NCBI GenBank assembly: GCA_017640725.1 | Contig: JAEPQB010000001.1 | Span: 1,984,001 to 2,048,000, forward strand | Direction: 5' to 3' | From: Kordiimonadaceae bacterium | GTDB lineage: Bacteria > Pseudomonadota > Alphaproteobacteria > Sphingomonadales > Kordiimonadaceae | DNA: 64,000 nt | In this document: piece by piece, positions 54,562 through 62,353 of the stretch | Numbering within the stretch: the first letter of the stretch is position 1 | How the letters are laid out: every line of letters starts with the position of its first letter | Translations under genes and position numbers: made by a program | Notes under the pieces: generated by a model | Told to the model about the DNA's origin: nothing | The model's database searches: none | What the model saw: the letters and a program-made list of their open reading frames with translations, nothing else

Positions 54562-55008
54562 ATGACTGATTATGAATGCCCAGAACCGAATGTTCGTGTT
54601 GACGCGAATTTGCCAACCGTCCTGGTGGCTGCAATTGCCCTCATTGATATTGATGGCAATATTTTGATTGCCCAACGTCCAGAAGGAAAGTCCATGGCCG
54701 GGCTGTGGGAGTTTCCTGGCGGTAAAGTCGAAGAAGGTGAAATTCCGGAAGCTGCCCTCATTCGTGAGTGCAAAGAGGAACTGGACATCGATATTACAGC
54801 AGCCTGCTTATCTTCATTCGCCTTTGCGTCCCATTCTTATGAAAAATTTCACCTTTTGATGCCGCTTTACTTGTGCCGCAAATGGGAGGGGCTCATTAGC
54901 CCGCAGGAAGGCCAGCGCACAAAATGGGTGAAAATCAAGGACCTGAACAAATATCCAATGCCGCCCGCAGATGTGCCACTTGTCGCGATGCTCAGGGATT
55001 TTCTCTAG
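54562..55008 (+). CDS. Nudix hydrolase MutT-like (8-oxo-dGTP diphosphatase)
   Basis: This 148-aa Nudix enzyme has the box GGKVEEGEIPEAALIRECKE followed by ELDI, and an RPEGKSMAGLWEFPG segment typical of MutT that cleans oxidised dGTP. Alternative Nudix substrates are possible. Its stop overlaps the GTG start of the nucleotidyltransferase (TAGTG), so the two are coupled. Confidence 0.88.
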   Translation: MTDYECPEPNVRVDANLPTVLVAAIALIDIDGNILIAQRPEGKSMAGLWEFPGGKVEEGEIPEAALIRECKEELDIDITAACLSSFAFASHSYEKFHLLMPLYLCRKWEGLISPQEGQRTKWVKIKDLNKYPMPPADVPLVAMLRDFL

Positions 55009-55559
55009 TGTCCGACCGGCTCGCATCTCTGCTGCGTGCCGACCCAATTGTCACGAAGGTACTTGCAGCCGTTCAGCAGGCTGGGCCGGACGGCGCTTTT
55101 GTTGCAGCGGGGTTTATCAGGAACAGGGTGTGGGACAGTTTTTATCCTGATAATAAAGCCGCATCTGACCTTGATATAGATGTTGTTTACTTCGACAATG
55201 AACGCACAGACAAAAACACGGAACGCAACTTTGAAGAGCGCTTGGACCGTGTCTTACCTACTGGCATCTGGCAGGTTCGCAATCAGGCACGCATGCATTC
55301 TTTTGGTGGGCATGCACCGTTTGAAAGCCTGATACACGGGCTTACGCACTGGGCCGAAACTGCAACGACAGTCGGCGCCAGGCTTGACGCAAACCGGGAC
55401 CTGGAATTCATCGCACCATTTGGATTTGATGACCTTTGGGATCATGTTCTGCGCATCACGCCCATTATGAAGCAAACAGACCCAGTTGGGTTCGATAACC
55501 GGCTTGAGCGCAAGGGTTGGCTCACGCGGTGGCCAAAATTGAAAGTCGTTCGAGACTAG
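55008..55559 (+). CDS. Nucleotidyltransferase family protein (NTP_transf_6 type)
   Basis: This 183-aa protein resembles the DUF925/NTP_transf_6 family. It has AAGFIRNRVWDSFY followed by SDLDIDVVYFD, the acidic pair expected in a minimal nucleotidyltransferase site, and FGFDDLWDHVLRITP. The start is a GTG that overlaps the mutT stop, with AGGGA upstream. The substrate is unknown. Its final CTAG is shared with the convergent methyltransferase. Confidence 0.82.
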   Translation: MSDRLASLLRADPIVTKVLAAVQQAGPDGAFVAAGFIRNRVWDSFYPDNKAASDLDIDVVYFDNERTDKNTERNFEERLDRVLPTGIWQVRNQARMHSFGGHAPFESLIHGLTHWAETATTVGARLDANRDLEFIAPFGFDDLWDHVLRITPIMKQTDPVGFDNRLERKGWLTRWPKLKVVRD

Positions 55560-56452
55560 TCTTTAGCCGGCGGCTTTCCGGCCTTAAGGGCATCGGCGAG
55601 GCTGACCTTGCCACTGCCAGGTTTCAGAGGTTTTTGCTGGCTTTCATGTGGATGCCAACCCGTCAAATACATAACTTCGAAGGTGGCCAAAATTCGTCCA
55701 TCTTCCCGGCTAAAGTCACGCTGATAAATCTCTGCGGCGCGGAACAAAACATCACGGCGTAGGAAGTTCTTGCTGCGGCCGATGAGGGCATTCACTTCCC
55801 CCATGCCGCGAAGTTCCTGCATTAATTGCACCGGATGCTCGTATGTAAGCGTAAGGGTATCCACGTCTGTTACCGGCAGGGCGAGGCCTGCCCGCTGCAG
55901 CAAACTGCCCAGATCCTTTACATCAGCAAACGGAATGATGCGTTGGCTGACGCCGCCTGTGATCTCAGACTCGGCCGCCAGCAGAGAGTGTCGCAATTCA
56001 TGGAGGGTTTCGCCGCCAAACATGGACACCATCATCAGGCCGTCGGGACGAAGGGCTTGCTTTATCTGCACCAGCACGCCGGGAAGATCGTTGACCCAGT
56101 GCAGGTCAAGATTGCTAACGATAAGGTCTGCGCCATCCACAATTTTCGCAATGACAGCACCATCAAAATTTGGCGCGTCAAATGCTTGCCCGTCCTTTGT
56201 TGGCACAAATGCCGAAAAGCGCCCGCCAAGGTCAATTTTTTGTTCAAAACTGCGGTTGATTTCTTGCAGCCGCTCAAACATACGGTCTGCAATTTCAGCC
56301 TGAAGGAACTGAAAGCGCTCGTCCATTTTTGCGGCACGCGCTCTGTTGCGGGCTACGGCTTCTGGGCTGAACAGTTTTGGCGGTGTGTTATCCATGGGCC
56401 CGACATAGTGCGGCCCAAGCAGCGGCGCAAGAGGAATCGGCGGTGAATTCAA
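55556..56452 (-). CDS. SAM-dependent methyltransferase (NDUFAF5/BioC-like)
   Basis: This 298-aa class I methyltransferase has a helical N-terminus (KLFSPEAVARNRARAAK), a weak SAM-binding region and LVSNLDLHWVNDLPGVL with ALRPDGLMMVSMFGGETLHE. It resembles alphaproteobacterial proteins related to mitochondrial NDUFAF5. The usual GxGxG loop is poor (DLGGRFSAF), so it may use a modified site. Starts at 56452 and 56395 are both possible. It is divergent from comF. Confidence 0.85.
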   Translation of the reverse strand: MNSPPIPLAPLLGPHYVGPMDNTPPKLFSPEAVARNRARAAKMDERFQFLQAEIADRMFERLQEINRSFEQKIDLGGRFSAFVPTKDGQAFDAPNFDGAVIAKIVDGADLIVSNLDLHWVNDLPGVLVQIKQALRPDGLMMVSMFGGETLHELRHSLLAAESEITGGVSQRIIPFADVKDLGSLLQRAGLALPVTDVDTLTLTYEHPVQLMQELRGMGEVNALIGRSKNFLRRDVLFRAAEIYQRDFSREDGRILATFEVMYLTGWHPHESQQKPLKPGSGKVSLADALKAGKPPAKD

Positions 56453-56490
56453 CTGTGGCCCCAGCCACCATTGGCTGCTAGTGCTCAGAT

Positions 56491-57246
56491 ATGCTTATTG
56501 TCGCAAAGCGCTTACAGTCAATTTTCCATGCCGGCTTAAATATGCTCCTACCGCCGCGCTGCCCTTCGTGCCGTGTACGTATTGAAGAGAATGGACATAT
56601 CTGCGCTGAGTGTTGGGCAACTCTTAGCCTGATCGCGGACCCAAAATGCAAGGTTTGCGGTTTGCCGTTTACCCATGAGCAAGAAGACCTGACCTGCGGG
56701 GCATGTCTCGCTGCGCCGCCAAGTTATGACAGAGCCATTGCTCCGGTTCTCTATGAAGACAAAGGGCGCGATTTGGTTCTGGGCCTCAAACACGGGCGGT
56801 TGTTTTCCGCAGCCCTCGCGATGGCAAGACTGATGGCCGGCCATTTGAGCCGCAGTTTGACGGAGGAAAAAAACTGCCTTCTAGTGCCAGTGCCGTTGCA
56901 TCCAACCCGGTTGATAGCGCGCAGGTTTAATCAGTCGCAGTTAGTTGCAGAAGCCCTTTCCGATCAAATGAACTTGCCGATGAATGCCCTGGCGCTGCGC
57001 CGCAAACGCGCTACACCAAGTCAGGGTGGCTTCAAAAAAGCCGGCAGACTGAAAAATGTAAGTGGCGCATTCGAAGTTGCGGAACAGCACCAACCTGCCA
57101 TAGAGGATAAAACGATTCTGTTGGTAGACGATGTGCTAACTACCGGCGCCACGGCCAGTGCCTGTGCTGTAGCCCTCAAAAAAGCAGGTGCTGGTAAAAT
57201 AATTGTTGCAGCGTTTGCGCGGGTGGGTGGACCTCTATCAGGTTGA
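56491..57246 (+). CDS. ComF family phosphoribosyltransferase-like protein
   Basis: This 251-aa protein has an N-terminal double zinc-finger region with CPSCRVRIEENGHICAECW and CKVCGLPF, then CGACLAA, and a C-terminal PRTase domain with ILLVDDVLTTGATASAC, the PRPP-loop. ComF proteins take part in natural DNA uptake in some bacteria, but most are of unknown role. It stands just before the grxC-nit group. Confidence 0.9.
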   Translation: MLIVAKRLQSIFHAGLNMLLPPRCPSCRVRIEENGHICAECWATLSLIADPKCKVCGLPFTHEQEDLTCGACLAAPPSYDRAIAPVLYEDKGRDLVLGLKHGRLFSAALAMARLMAGHLSRSLTEEKNCLLVPVPLHPTRLIARRFNQSQLVAEALSDQMNLPMNALALRRKRATPSQGGFKKAGRLKNVSGAFEVAEQHQPAIEDKTILLVDDVLTTGATASACAVALKKAGAGKIIVAAFARVGGPLSG

Positions 57247-57416
57247 AACTAAAGCAATAATATGTAGGTCACAAATAGGTGACTGGCCGTGCCTTTACTT
57301 TTGCAAAGTCTGATACCACATCCCGCAGCAGTTGACTTATCATCCGGCACCACTTGGAATGCCGTATACAGACCAAAATGCGGGTCATTGAATGATCCGC
57401 GAGAAAGGAAACCGCC

Positions 57417-57677
57417 GTGGCGAATGTAACAGTTTACAGTTCAGCATTTTGTCCCTTTTGCCACCGGGCAAAAGCGCTTCTCAAACAGAAGGGCGTGAAC
57501 TTCAAAGAAATTTCTGTCGATATGAAGCCAGCCGTGCGCGCTGAAATGCGAGCAAAAGCGGGTGGTGCCAACAGCGTTCCTCAGATATGGGTTGGTGATA
57601 CGCATGTGGGTGGCTCAGACGACTTATACGCACTTGATGCACGTGGCGGCCTGGATCCGCTGCTGGCAGCATCCTAA
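57417..57677 (+). CDS. grxC: Glutaredoxin 3
   Basis: This 86-aa dithiol glutaredoxin has the active site C12-P-F-C15, SVPQIWVGD with the cis-Pro, and GGSDDLYALD. The start is a GTG at 57417 with AGAAAGGA upstream. It is 9 bp before the nitrilase gene, so both are in one transcript. It reduces disulfides and glutathionylated proteins with glutathione. Confidence 0.93.
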   Translation: MANVTVYSSAFCPFCHRAKALLKQKGVNFKEISVDMKPAVRAEMRAKAGGANSVPQIWVGDTHVGGSDDLYALDARGGLDPLLAAS

Positions 57678-57686
57678 GAAACGACA

Positions 57687-58514
57687 GTGCGCGCCGCCCT
57701 CATACAACTGAATTCAAGCGACGACATTGACGCCAATGTGGATGTCGCAGCGCAGTTGATACTGGCAGCAGCCGAAGCGGGGGCAAAGTTTGTCTCAACA
57801 CCAGAAACGACACACTTGATGGAAATGAACCGCAAGCGTGTCCTCGCTAAAACCTACGCTGAATCTGAAGACCCCGGCCTGAAGGCATTCTGTTCGCTGG
57901 CGCGAGAGCTGGAAATTTGGCTGCACCTTGGGTCATTGATCATACGAGTGGGGGAAGAACGGTTGGCGAACCGGGCTTTCCTCATCTCTCCAGCAGGGGA
58001 GGTGGTCGCGCGCTACGACAAGGCGCACCTGTTTGATGTGGAACTGGGTAACGGTGAAAGTTACCGGGAATCGTCCCTGTATCAGGCGGGCAACGAATCA
58101 TCCGTGATCGCAACGCCAATCGGGCATTTTGGGCTTAGCATCTGCTACGACCTGCGCTTTCCATATCTATATCGCTCGCTTGCTCATGCCGGTGCAAATA
58201 TATTGCTTGTGCCTGCAGCATTCACACAGCCAACAGGTGAAGCGCACTGGCACACCCTGTTGCGCGCCCGTGCGATTGAAACCGGTTGTTTTGTTCTGGC
58301 AGCAGCGCAAACGGGCCTGCATGCAACTGGTCGGCAAACCTATGGTCATAGTCTTGCCATAGACCCGTGGGGTAATGTTCTGGCGGATGCCGGTACCAGG
58401 ACAGGCGTAACAATCGTTGACTTGGACATGAAGTTGGTGGACAAAGCGCGCCGCAAGATACCGGCGCTGAGCCATGATAAGGCTGTCACGGTGACCCAAC
58501 TAACTGCTGGATGA
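57687..58514 (+). CDS. Carbon-nitrogen hydrolase (Nit1-like)
   Basis: This 275-aa nitrilase-superfamily protein carries the catalytic triad Glu40 (FVSTPETT), Lys112 (RYDKAHLFDVEL) and Cys153 (SICYDLRFP). The Nit1 branch removes deaminated glutathione. The next-door glutaredoxin fits a glutathione-linked role. The start is a GTG. Ten bases separate it from DUF1178. Confidence 0.92.
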   Translation: MRAALIQLNSSDDIDANVDVAAQLILAAAEAGAKFVSTPETTHLMEMNRKRVLAKTYAESEDPGLKAFCSLARELEIWLHLGSLIIRVGEERLANRAFLISPAGEVVARYDKAHLFDVELGNGESYRESSLYQAGNESSVIATPIGHFGLSICYDLRFPYLYRSLAHAGANILLVPAAFTQPTGEAHWHTLLRARAIETGCFVLAAAQTGLHATGRQTYGHSLAIDPWGNVLADAGTRTGVTIVDLDMKLVDKARRKIPALSHDKAVTVTQLTAG

Positions 58515-58524
58515 AGACACACTC

Positions 58525-59022
58525 ATGATCGTATTTGACCTCAAATGTAGCGACGGGCACTTGTTCGAAAGCTGGTTTCGTTCGTCTTCGGCGTATGAGG
58601 AGCAAAAAACTGCAGGACTTGTTGAATGTCCCTATTGTGGTTCGGTGGAAGTTGAAAAAGCGCCGATGGCCCCCAATGTTGCGGCCAAAGGTAACCAGCG
58701 TAGCGAGCCAGTGAATATCGCGGCTCAGCCACAGCCCGAAGAAACCCCTGCCAAGGCCGTTGCGCCGGCGCCAAAACTCTCGCCTGAACTGAAGGAATTG
58801 GCTGAAAAAGCCGCGTCCGCGATGGCCGAGCTTCAGAGTCACGTTGAGAAAAACTGCGAGGACGTGGGCAAGGAATTCGCCGAAGAAGCCCGCAAAATCC
58901 ATTACGGCGAAACCGAAGAGCGCGGTATCTACGGTGAAAGCTCGCTGGAGGAGGCGCAGGAGCTTTTGGAAGAGGGCATTGATGTAATGCCTCTGCCGGG
59001 CACACGACGCACGGACGCATAA
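58525..59022 (+). CDS. DUF1178 family protein
   Basis: This 165-aa protein starts MIVFDLKCSDGHLFESWF, with an N-terminal zinc ribbon (VECPYCGSVEVEKAPMAPNV), and ends with a helical region containing KIHYGETEERGIYGE. DUF1178 is widespread in proteobacteria and of unknown function. It follows the nitrilase as usual. It is convergent with ubiG. Confidence 0.92.
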   Translation: MIVFDLKCSDGHLFESWFRSSSAYEEQKTAGLVECPYCGSVEVEKAPMAPNVAAKGNQRSEPVNIAAQPQPEETPAKAVAPAPKLSPELKELAEKAASAMAELQSHVEKNCEDVGKEFAEEARKIHYGETEERGIYGESSLEEAQELLEEGIDVMPLPGTRRTDA

Positions 59023-59033
59023 CTTTGGGTTAA

Positions 59034-59816
59034 TCAACCTTCCGTGTTGTAAGCCGCCATCGCGTAGTTCACTGACACATCCCGGTCGTCCAATCGCCAT
59101 TTTTGACTTAGTGGGTTGAACACATAGCCAGTTGGCGCACTCGCTTGCAATCCGGTCTTTTGAACGTAATCCGCGAGCTCGAGAGGCTTCAAGAATTTAT
59201 TCCAGTCATGTGCCCCGACGGGGAGCCACCTCAAGACGTGCTCTGCACCGATGATAGCGAACAGATAGGCTTTTGGTGTGCGGTTAATGGTCGACAACAG
59301 CATGATACCGCCCGGCTTCATCAGGTTTTTGCAGGCGCCAAGGTAAGCCCCCACATCGGCCACATGCTCCACCACTTCCATATTGACGATTATGTCAAAC
59401 TTTTCACCAGCTTCCGCTAGCGCTTCGGCTGTTGTGTGGCGGAAATCAATGTCAAGGCCACTTTGTCCCGCATGCAGGCTGGCGGTTTTGATGTTTTTGT
59501 CTGACGCGTCAACCGCCACAACATCAGCGCCCAGCCGAGCCATAGGTTCTGAAATCAGGCCCCCGCCGCAGCCAATGTCCAGAAGGCGCAAGCCTTTGAA
59601 AGGTTCTCTTGCACCGGCCTCAAGTCCAAAATGCTGTTCTACATTTTGCCTGATGTAGAGGAGCCGGGTTGGGTTCAACATATGCAGGGGTTTAAATGGG
59701 CCTTTGGGATCCCACCAGCTATCCGCAATTTTGGCGAAGAAGGCGACTTCATCCGCATCTACAGTTTTACCCTCGGCGGCAGTGCCAACAGAATCAGGGT
59801 TAGCTTGGCTGGTCAT
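59034..59816 (-). CDS. ubiG: Ubiquinone biosynthesis O-methyltransferase UbiG
   Basis: This 260-aa methyltransferase performs both O-methylations of ubiquinone synthesis. SAM motif [21 protein letters not shown], the MEVVEHVAD segment, [16 protein letters not shown] at the N-terminus and [19 protein letters not shown] are visible. Length is normal. It lies divergently from lysC. Confidence 0.94.
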   Translation of the reverse strand: MTSQANPDSVGTAAEGKTVDADEVAFFAKIADSWWDPKGPFKPLHMLNPTRLLYIRQNVEQHFGLEAGAREPFKGLRLLDIGCGGGLISEPMARLGADVVAVDASDKNIKTASLHAGQSGLDIDFRHTTAEALAEAGEKFDIIVNMEVVEHVADVGAYLGACKNLMKPGGIMLLSTINRTPKAYLFAIIGAEHVLRWLPVGAHDWNKFLKPLELADYVQKTGLQASAPTGYVFNPLSQKWRLDDRDVSVNYAMAAYNTEG

Positions 59817-59981
59817 CTGTGTATTTGTCCCAAATTAGCAAGTTTATTGCGCGTATCGCGCTTGCGTGCCCGCAATGCAGCCTTTAAAAAGGCGCGTTCG
59901 CCTTCTATACGCGGTCATGCCCCCACCGGGTCAAGGCTTGCGTCATAATGGCAGAGCAAAAATGTTCAGGACCCAGTGACT

Positions 59982-61208
59982 ATGGCAAGAATTGTAAAGA
60001 AGTTTGGCGGCACCTCTGTGGGTGACATGGACCGCATCCAAAACGTTGCCAGACGTGTTGCAAAAGCCGTTGAAGAAGGTAATGAAGTAGCTGTCGTTGT
60101 TTCTGCAATGGCGGGCGTTACCAACCAACTCATTGGTTATTGCCAGTCTGCATCCGTGTTTCACGACGCGCGCGAGTACGACACGGTTGTTGCGGCAGGC
60201 GAGCAAATCACCGCCGGCCTTTTGGCAATTACGCTGCAAGAAATGGGCGTGCCGGCTCGTTCTTTTCTGGGCTGGCAAATTCCGCTGAAGACCAACAGTG
60301 TACATGGTGCAGCGCGCATTGAAGAAATCGAGCCTGATGTGCTTGAAGGTTGCTTCAAAGAAGGCCGGGTTGCAGTTGTTGCGGGTTTTCAAGGCATTGG
60401 TGATGACAATCGCATCACCACGCTGGGCCGCGGAGGTAGTGACACCTCTGCTGTTGCGCTAGCGGCTGCCGTTAAGGCGGACCGGTGCGACATATACACT
60501 GATGTGGACGGGGTTTACACAACCGATCCGCGCGTTGTGCCAAAAGCGCGCAAGCTTGATAAAATTACTTATGAAGAGATGCTGGAGATGGCATCCCTTG
60601 GTGCCAAGGTGCTGCAAACCCGTTCCGTTGCGCTGGCAATGAAGCACGGTGTGCGCACGCAGGTGCTGTCGTCATTTGAAGAATTACCTGGAACCCTTGT
60701 TGTAGGGGAGGATGAAATCGTGGAACAGGAAGTTGTTAGCGGTATCGCGTATTCACGCGGAGAAGCCAAAGTCACTATTGTTGGCCTTGATGACACGCCC
60801 GGTAAAGTGAGCGGCGTATTCGCACCACTGGCCGCAAACAGCATCAATGTGGACATGATTGTGCAAAGTGCATCCGAGGACGGCACGTCCACAGACGTAA
60901 CGTTCACCGTGCCAGAAGACGACCTCAAAAAAACCGTAAAAATCATTCAAGAAAACCGCGATACCCTGGGCTTCCGCGATCTGGTTTATACGGGTGACGT
61001 GGTTAAGGTTTCCATTGTCGGAGTTGGCATGCGCAGCCACGCTGGTGTGGCCAGCAAAATGTTTGATACGCTCGCAGAAAAGGGCATCAATATTCAGGTA
61101 ATCTCAACATCAGAGATCAAAGTGAGTGTTGTTATTGCCGCAGAATATACTGAGCTCGCTGTTCGTGCACTGCATACAGCCTACGGCTTAGACCGCGACG
61201 ACGCATAA
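59982..61208 (+). CDS. lysC: Aspartate kinase
   Basis: This 408-aa enzyme phosphorylates aspartate, the first step to Lys, Thr, Met and diaminopimelate. It starts [15 protein letters not shown] and has the [15 protein letters not shown] block and [12 protein letters not shown]. Two ACT domains at about 265-400 give amino-acid feedback control. I see no lysine riboswitch in the 165-bp leader. An ATG at 59976 is two codons upstream. It is followed after 22 bp by the nitronate monooxygenase-type gene. Confidence 0.95.
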   Translation: MARIVKKFGGTSVGDMDRIQNVARRVAKAVEEGNEVAVVVSAMAGVTNQLIGYCQSASVFHDAREYDTVVAAGEQITAGLLAITLQEMGVPARSFLGWQIPLKTNSVHGAARIEEIEPDVLEGCFKEGRVAVVAGFQGIGDDNRITTLGRGGSDTSAVALAAAVKADRCDIYTDVDGVYTTDPRVVPKARKLDKITYEEMLEMASLGAKVLQTRSVALAMKHGVRTQVLSSFEELPGTLVVGEDEIVEQEVVSGIAYSRGEAKVTIVGLDDTPGKVSGVFAPLAANSINVDMIVQSASEDGTSTDVTFTVPEDDLKKTVKIIQENRDTLGFRDLVYTGDVVKVSIVGVGMRSHAGVASKMFDTLAEKGINIQVISTSEIKVSVVIAAEYTELAVRALHTAYGLDRDDA

Positions 61209-61230
61209 AAATAATAAACAGGGGGATGAC

Positions 61231-62286
61231 ATGGCTGCAACGGCACACCAAGAGGAATCGGCTGAACTGAATCCGCTCGGCCTTGAGAGACTGCATAAGC
61301 TTTGGCAGCGTGGCACTGATTTTTTGGGCAGTGAGTATGCGATTTTGGGCGGGGCCATGACCTGGGTATCGGAGCGCAACCTGGTGTCAGCTATTTCGAA
61401 TGCGGGTGGATTTGGTGTTATCGCCTGCGGTGGCATGGACACCAAACTCCTGGCAGCGGAAATTGAAGCGACCCGCGCGATGACGGATAAGCCATTTGGC
61501 GTAAACCTCATCACCCTGCACCCTGATATTGATAACCTCATCGCGGTCTGCCGGGAGCAAGAGGTATCCCACGTCGTTTTGGCGGGCGGCCTGCCGAGCG
61601 GACAGTCAATTGCAACCATTAAAGACTTTGGTGCAAAACTTATGTGTTTTGCCCCCACAGCCACGCTCGCTAAAAAGCTGGTTCGCTCTGGCGTTGATGC
61701 AATTGTCATCGAAGGCATGGAAGCGGGCGGGCATATTGGCCCTGTTTCCACGAGTGTTTTGGCACAAGAAATTTTGCCGGTAGTGCGCGACGTGCCTGTA
61801 TTTGTTGCGGGCGGCATTGGTCGCGGAGATGTTCTGGCATCTTACCTGGAGATGGGCGCGTCGGGTGCGCAGCTTGGCACGCGTTTTGTGGTTGCCGAAG
61901 AGTGTGTGGCCCATGAGAAATTCAAAAAAGCCTTCATTCGCGGGAACGCCCGCGACGCGATCGCCAGTGTGCAGATTGACCCGCAGTTCCCTGTTATTCC
62001 TGTGCGAGCCTTGAAAAACGAAGGCACTGAGAAATTCATGGAAAAGCAACGTGAAGTGGTCGCTGACTTTCATGCCGGTCATGTGAACCAGGATGACGCG
62101 CAGATGCAGATCGAACAGTTCTGGGGCGGTGCGCTGCGCCGGGCGGTTGTAGATGGTGACGTCGAAACCGGGTCTGTAATGGCGGGCCAAAGTGTTGGAA
62201 TGGTTAAGAAAATCGAGCCGACACAGAATATTATTGATGAATTATTGGGCCAAGCGGTTGCGTACTTGGCACCAGATCATACATAA
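61231..62286 (+). CDS. Nitronate monooxygenase family flavoprotein
   Basis: This 351-aa FMN-dependent TIM-barrel protein of the NMO/2-nitropropane dioxygenase family has GGAMTWVSERNLVSAISNAG at the start, AIVIEGMEAGGHIGPVS, VFVAGGIGRGDVL and GAQLGTRFVVAEEC. Family members oxidise nitronates or reduce quinones and enoyl groups. The substrate is not certain. It separates lysC from ptsP, which commonly stand together. Confidence 0.88.
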   Translation: MAATAHQEESAELNPLGLERLHKLWQRGTDFLGSEYAILGGAMTWVSERNLVSAISNAGGFGVIACGGMDTKLLAAEIEATRAMTDKPFGVNLITLHPDIDNLIAVCREQEVSHVVLAGGLPSGQSIATIKDFGAKLMCFAPTATLAKKLVRSGVDAIVIEGMEAGGHIGPVSTSVLAQEILPVVRDVPVFVAGGIGRGDVLASYLEMGASGAQLGTRFVVAEECVAHEKFKKAFIRGNARDAIASVQIDPQFPVIPVRALKNEGTEKFMEKQREVVADFHAGHVNQDDAQMQIEQFWGGALRRAVVDGDVETGSVMAGQSVGMVKKIEPTQNIIDELLGQAVAYLAPDHT

Positions 62287-62353
62287 CTGTTGCCAGTTTC
62301 TCGCTCTGCCGACGTTTGGGGGCGGCAGAAACCACGAACCAGAGGGATGATTC

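Noticed and set aside
59817-59981. Lysine riboswitch before lysC
   Set aside because: The 165-bp leader is short and shows none of the conserved riboswitch core elements I would expect.
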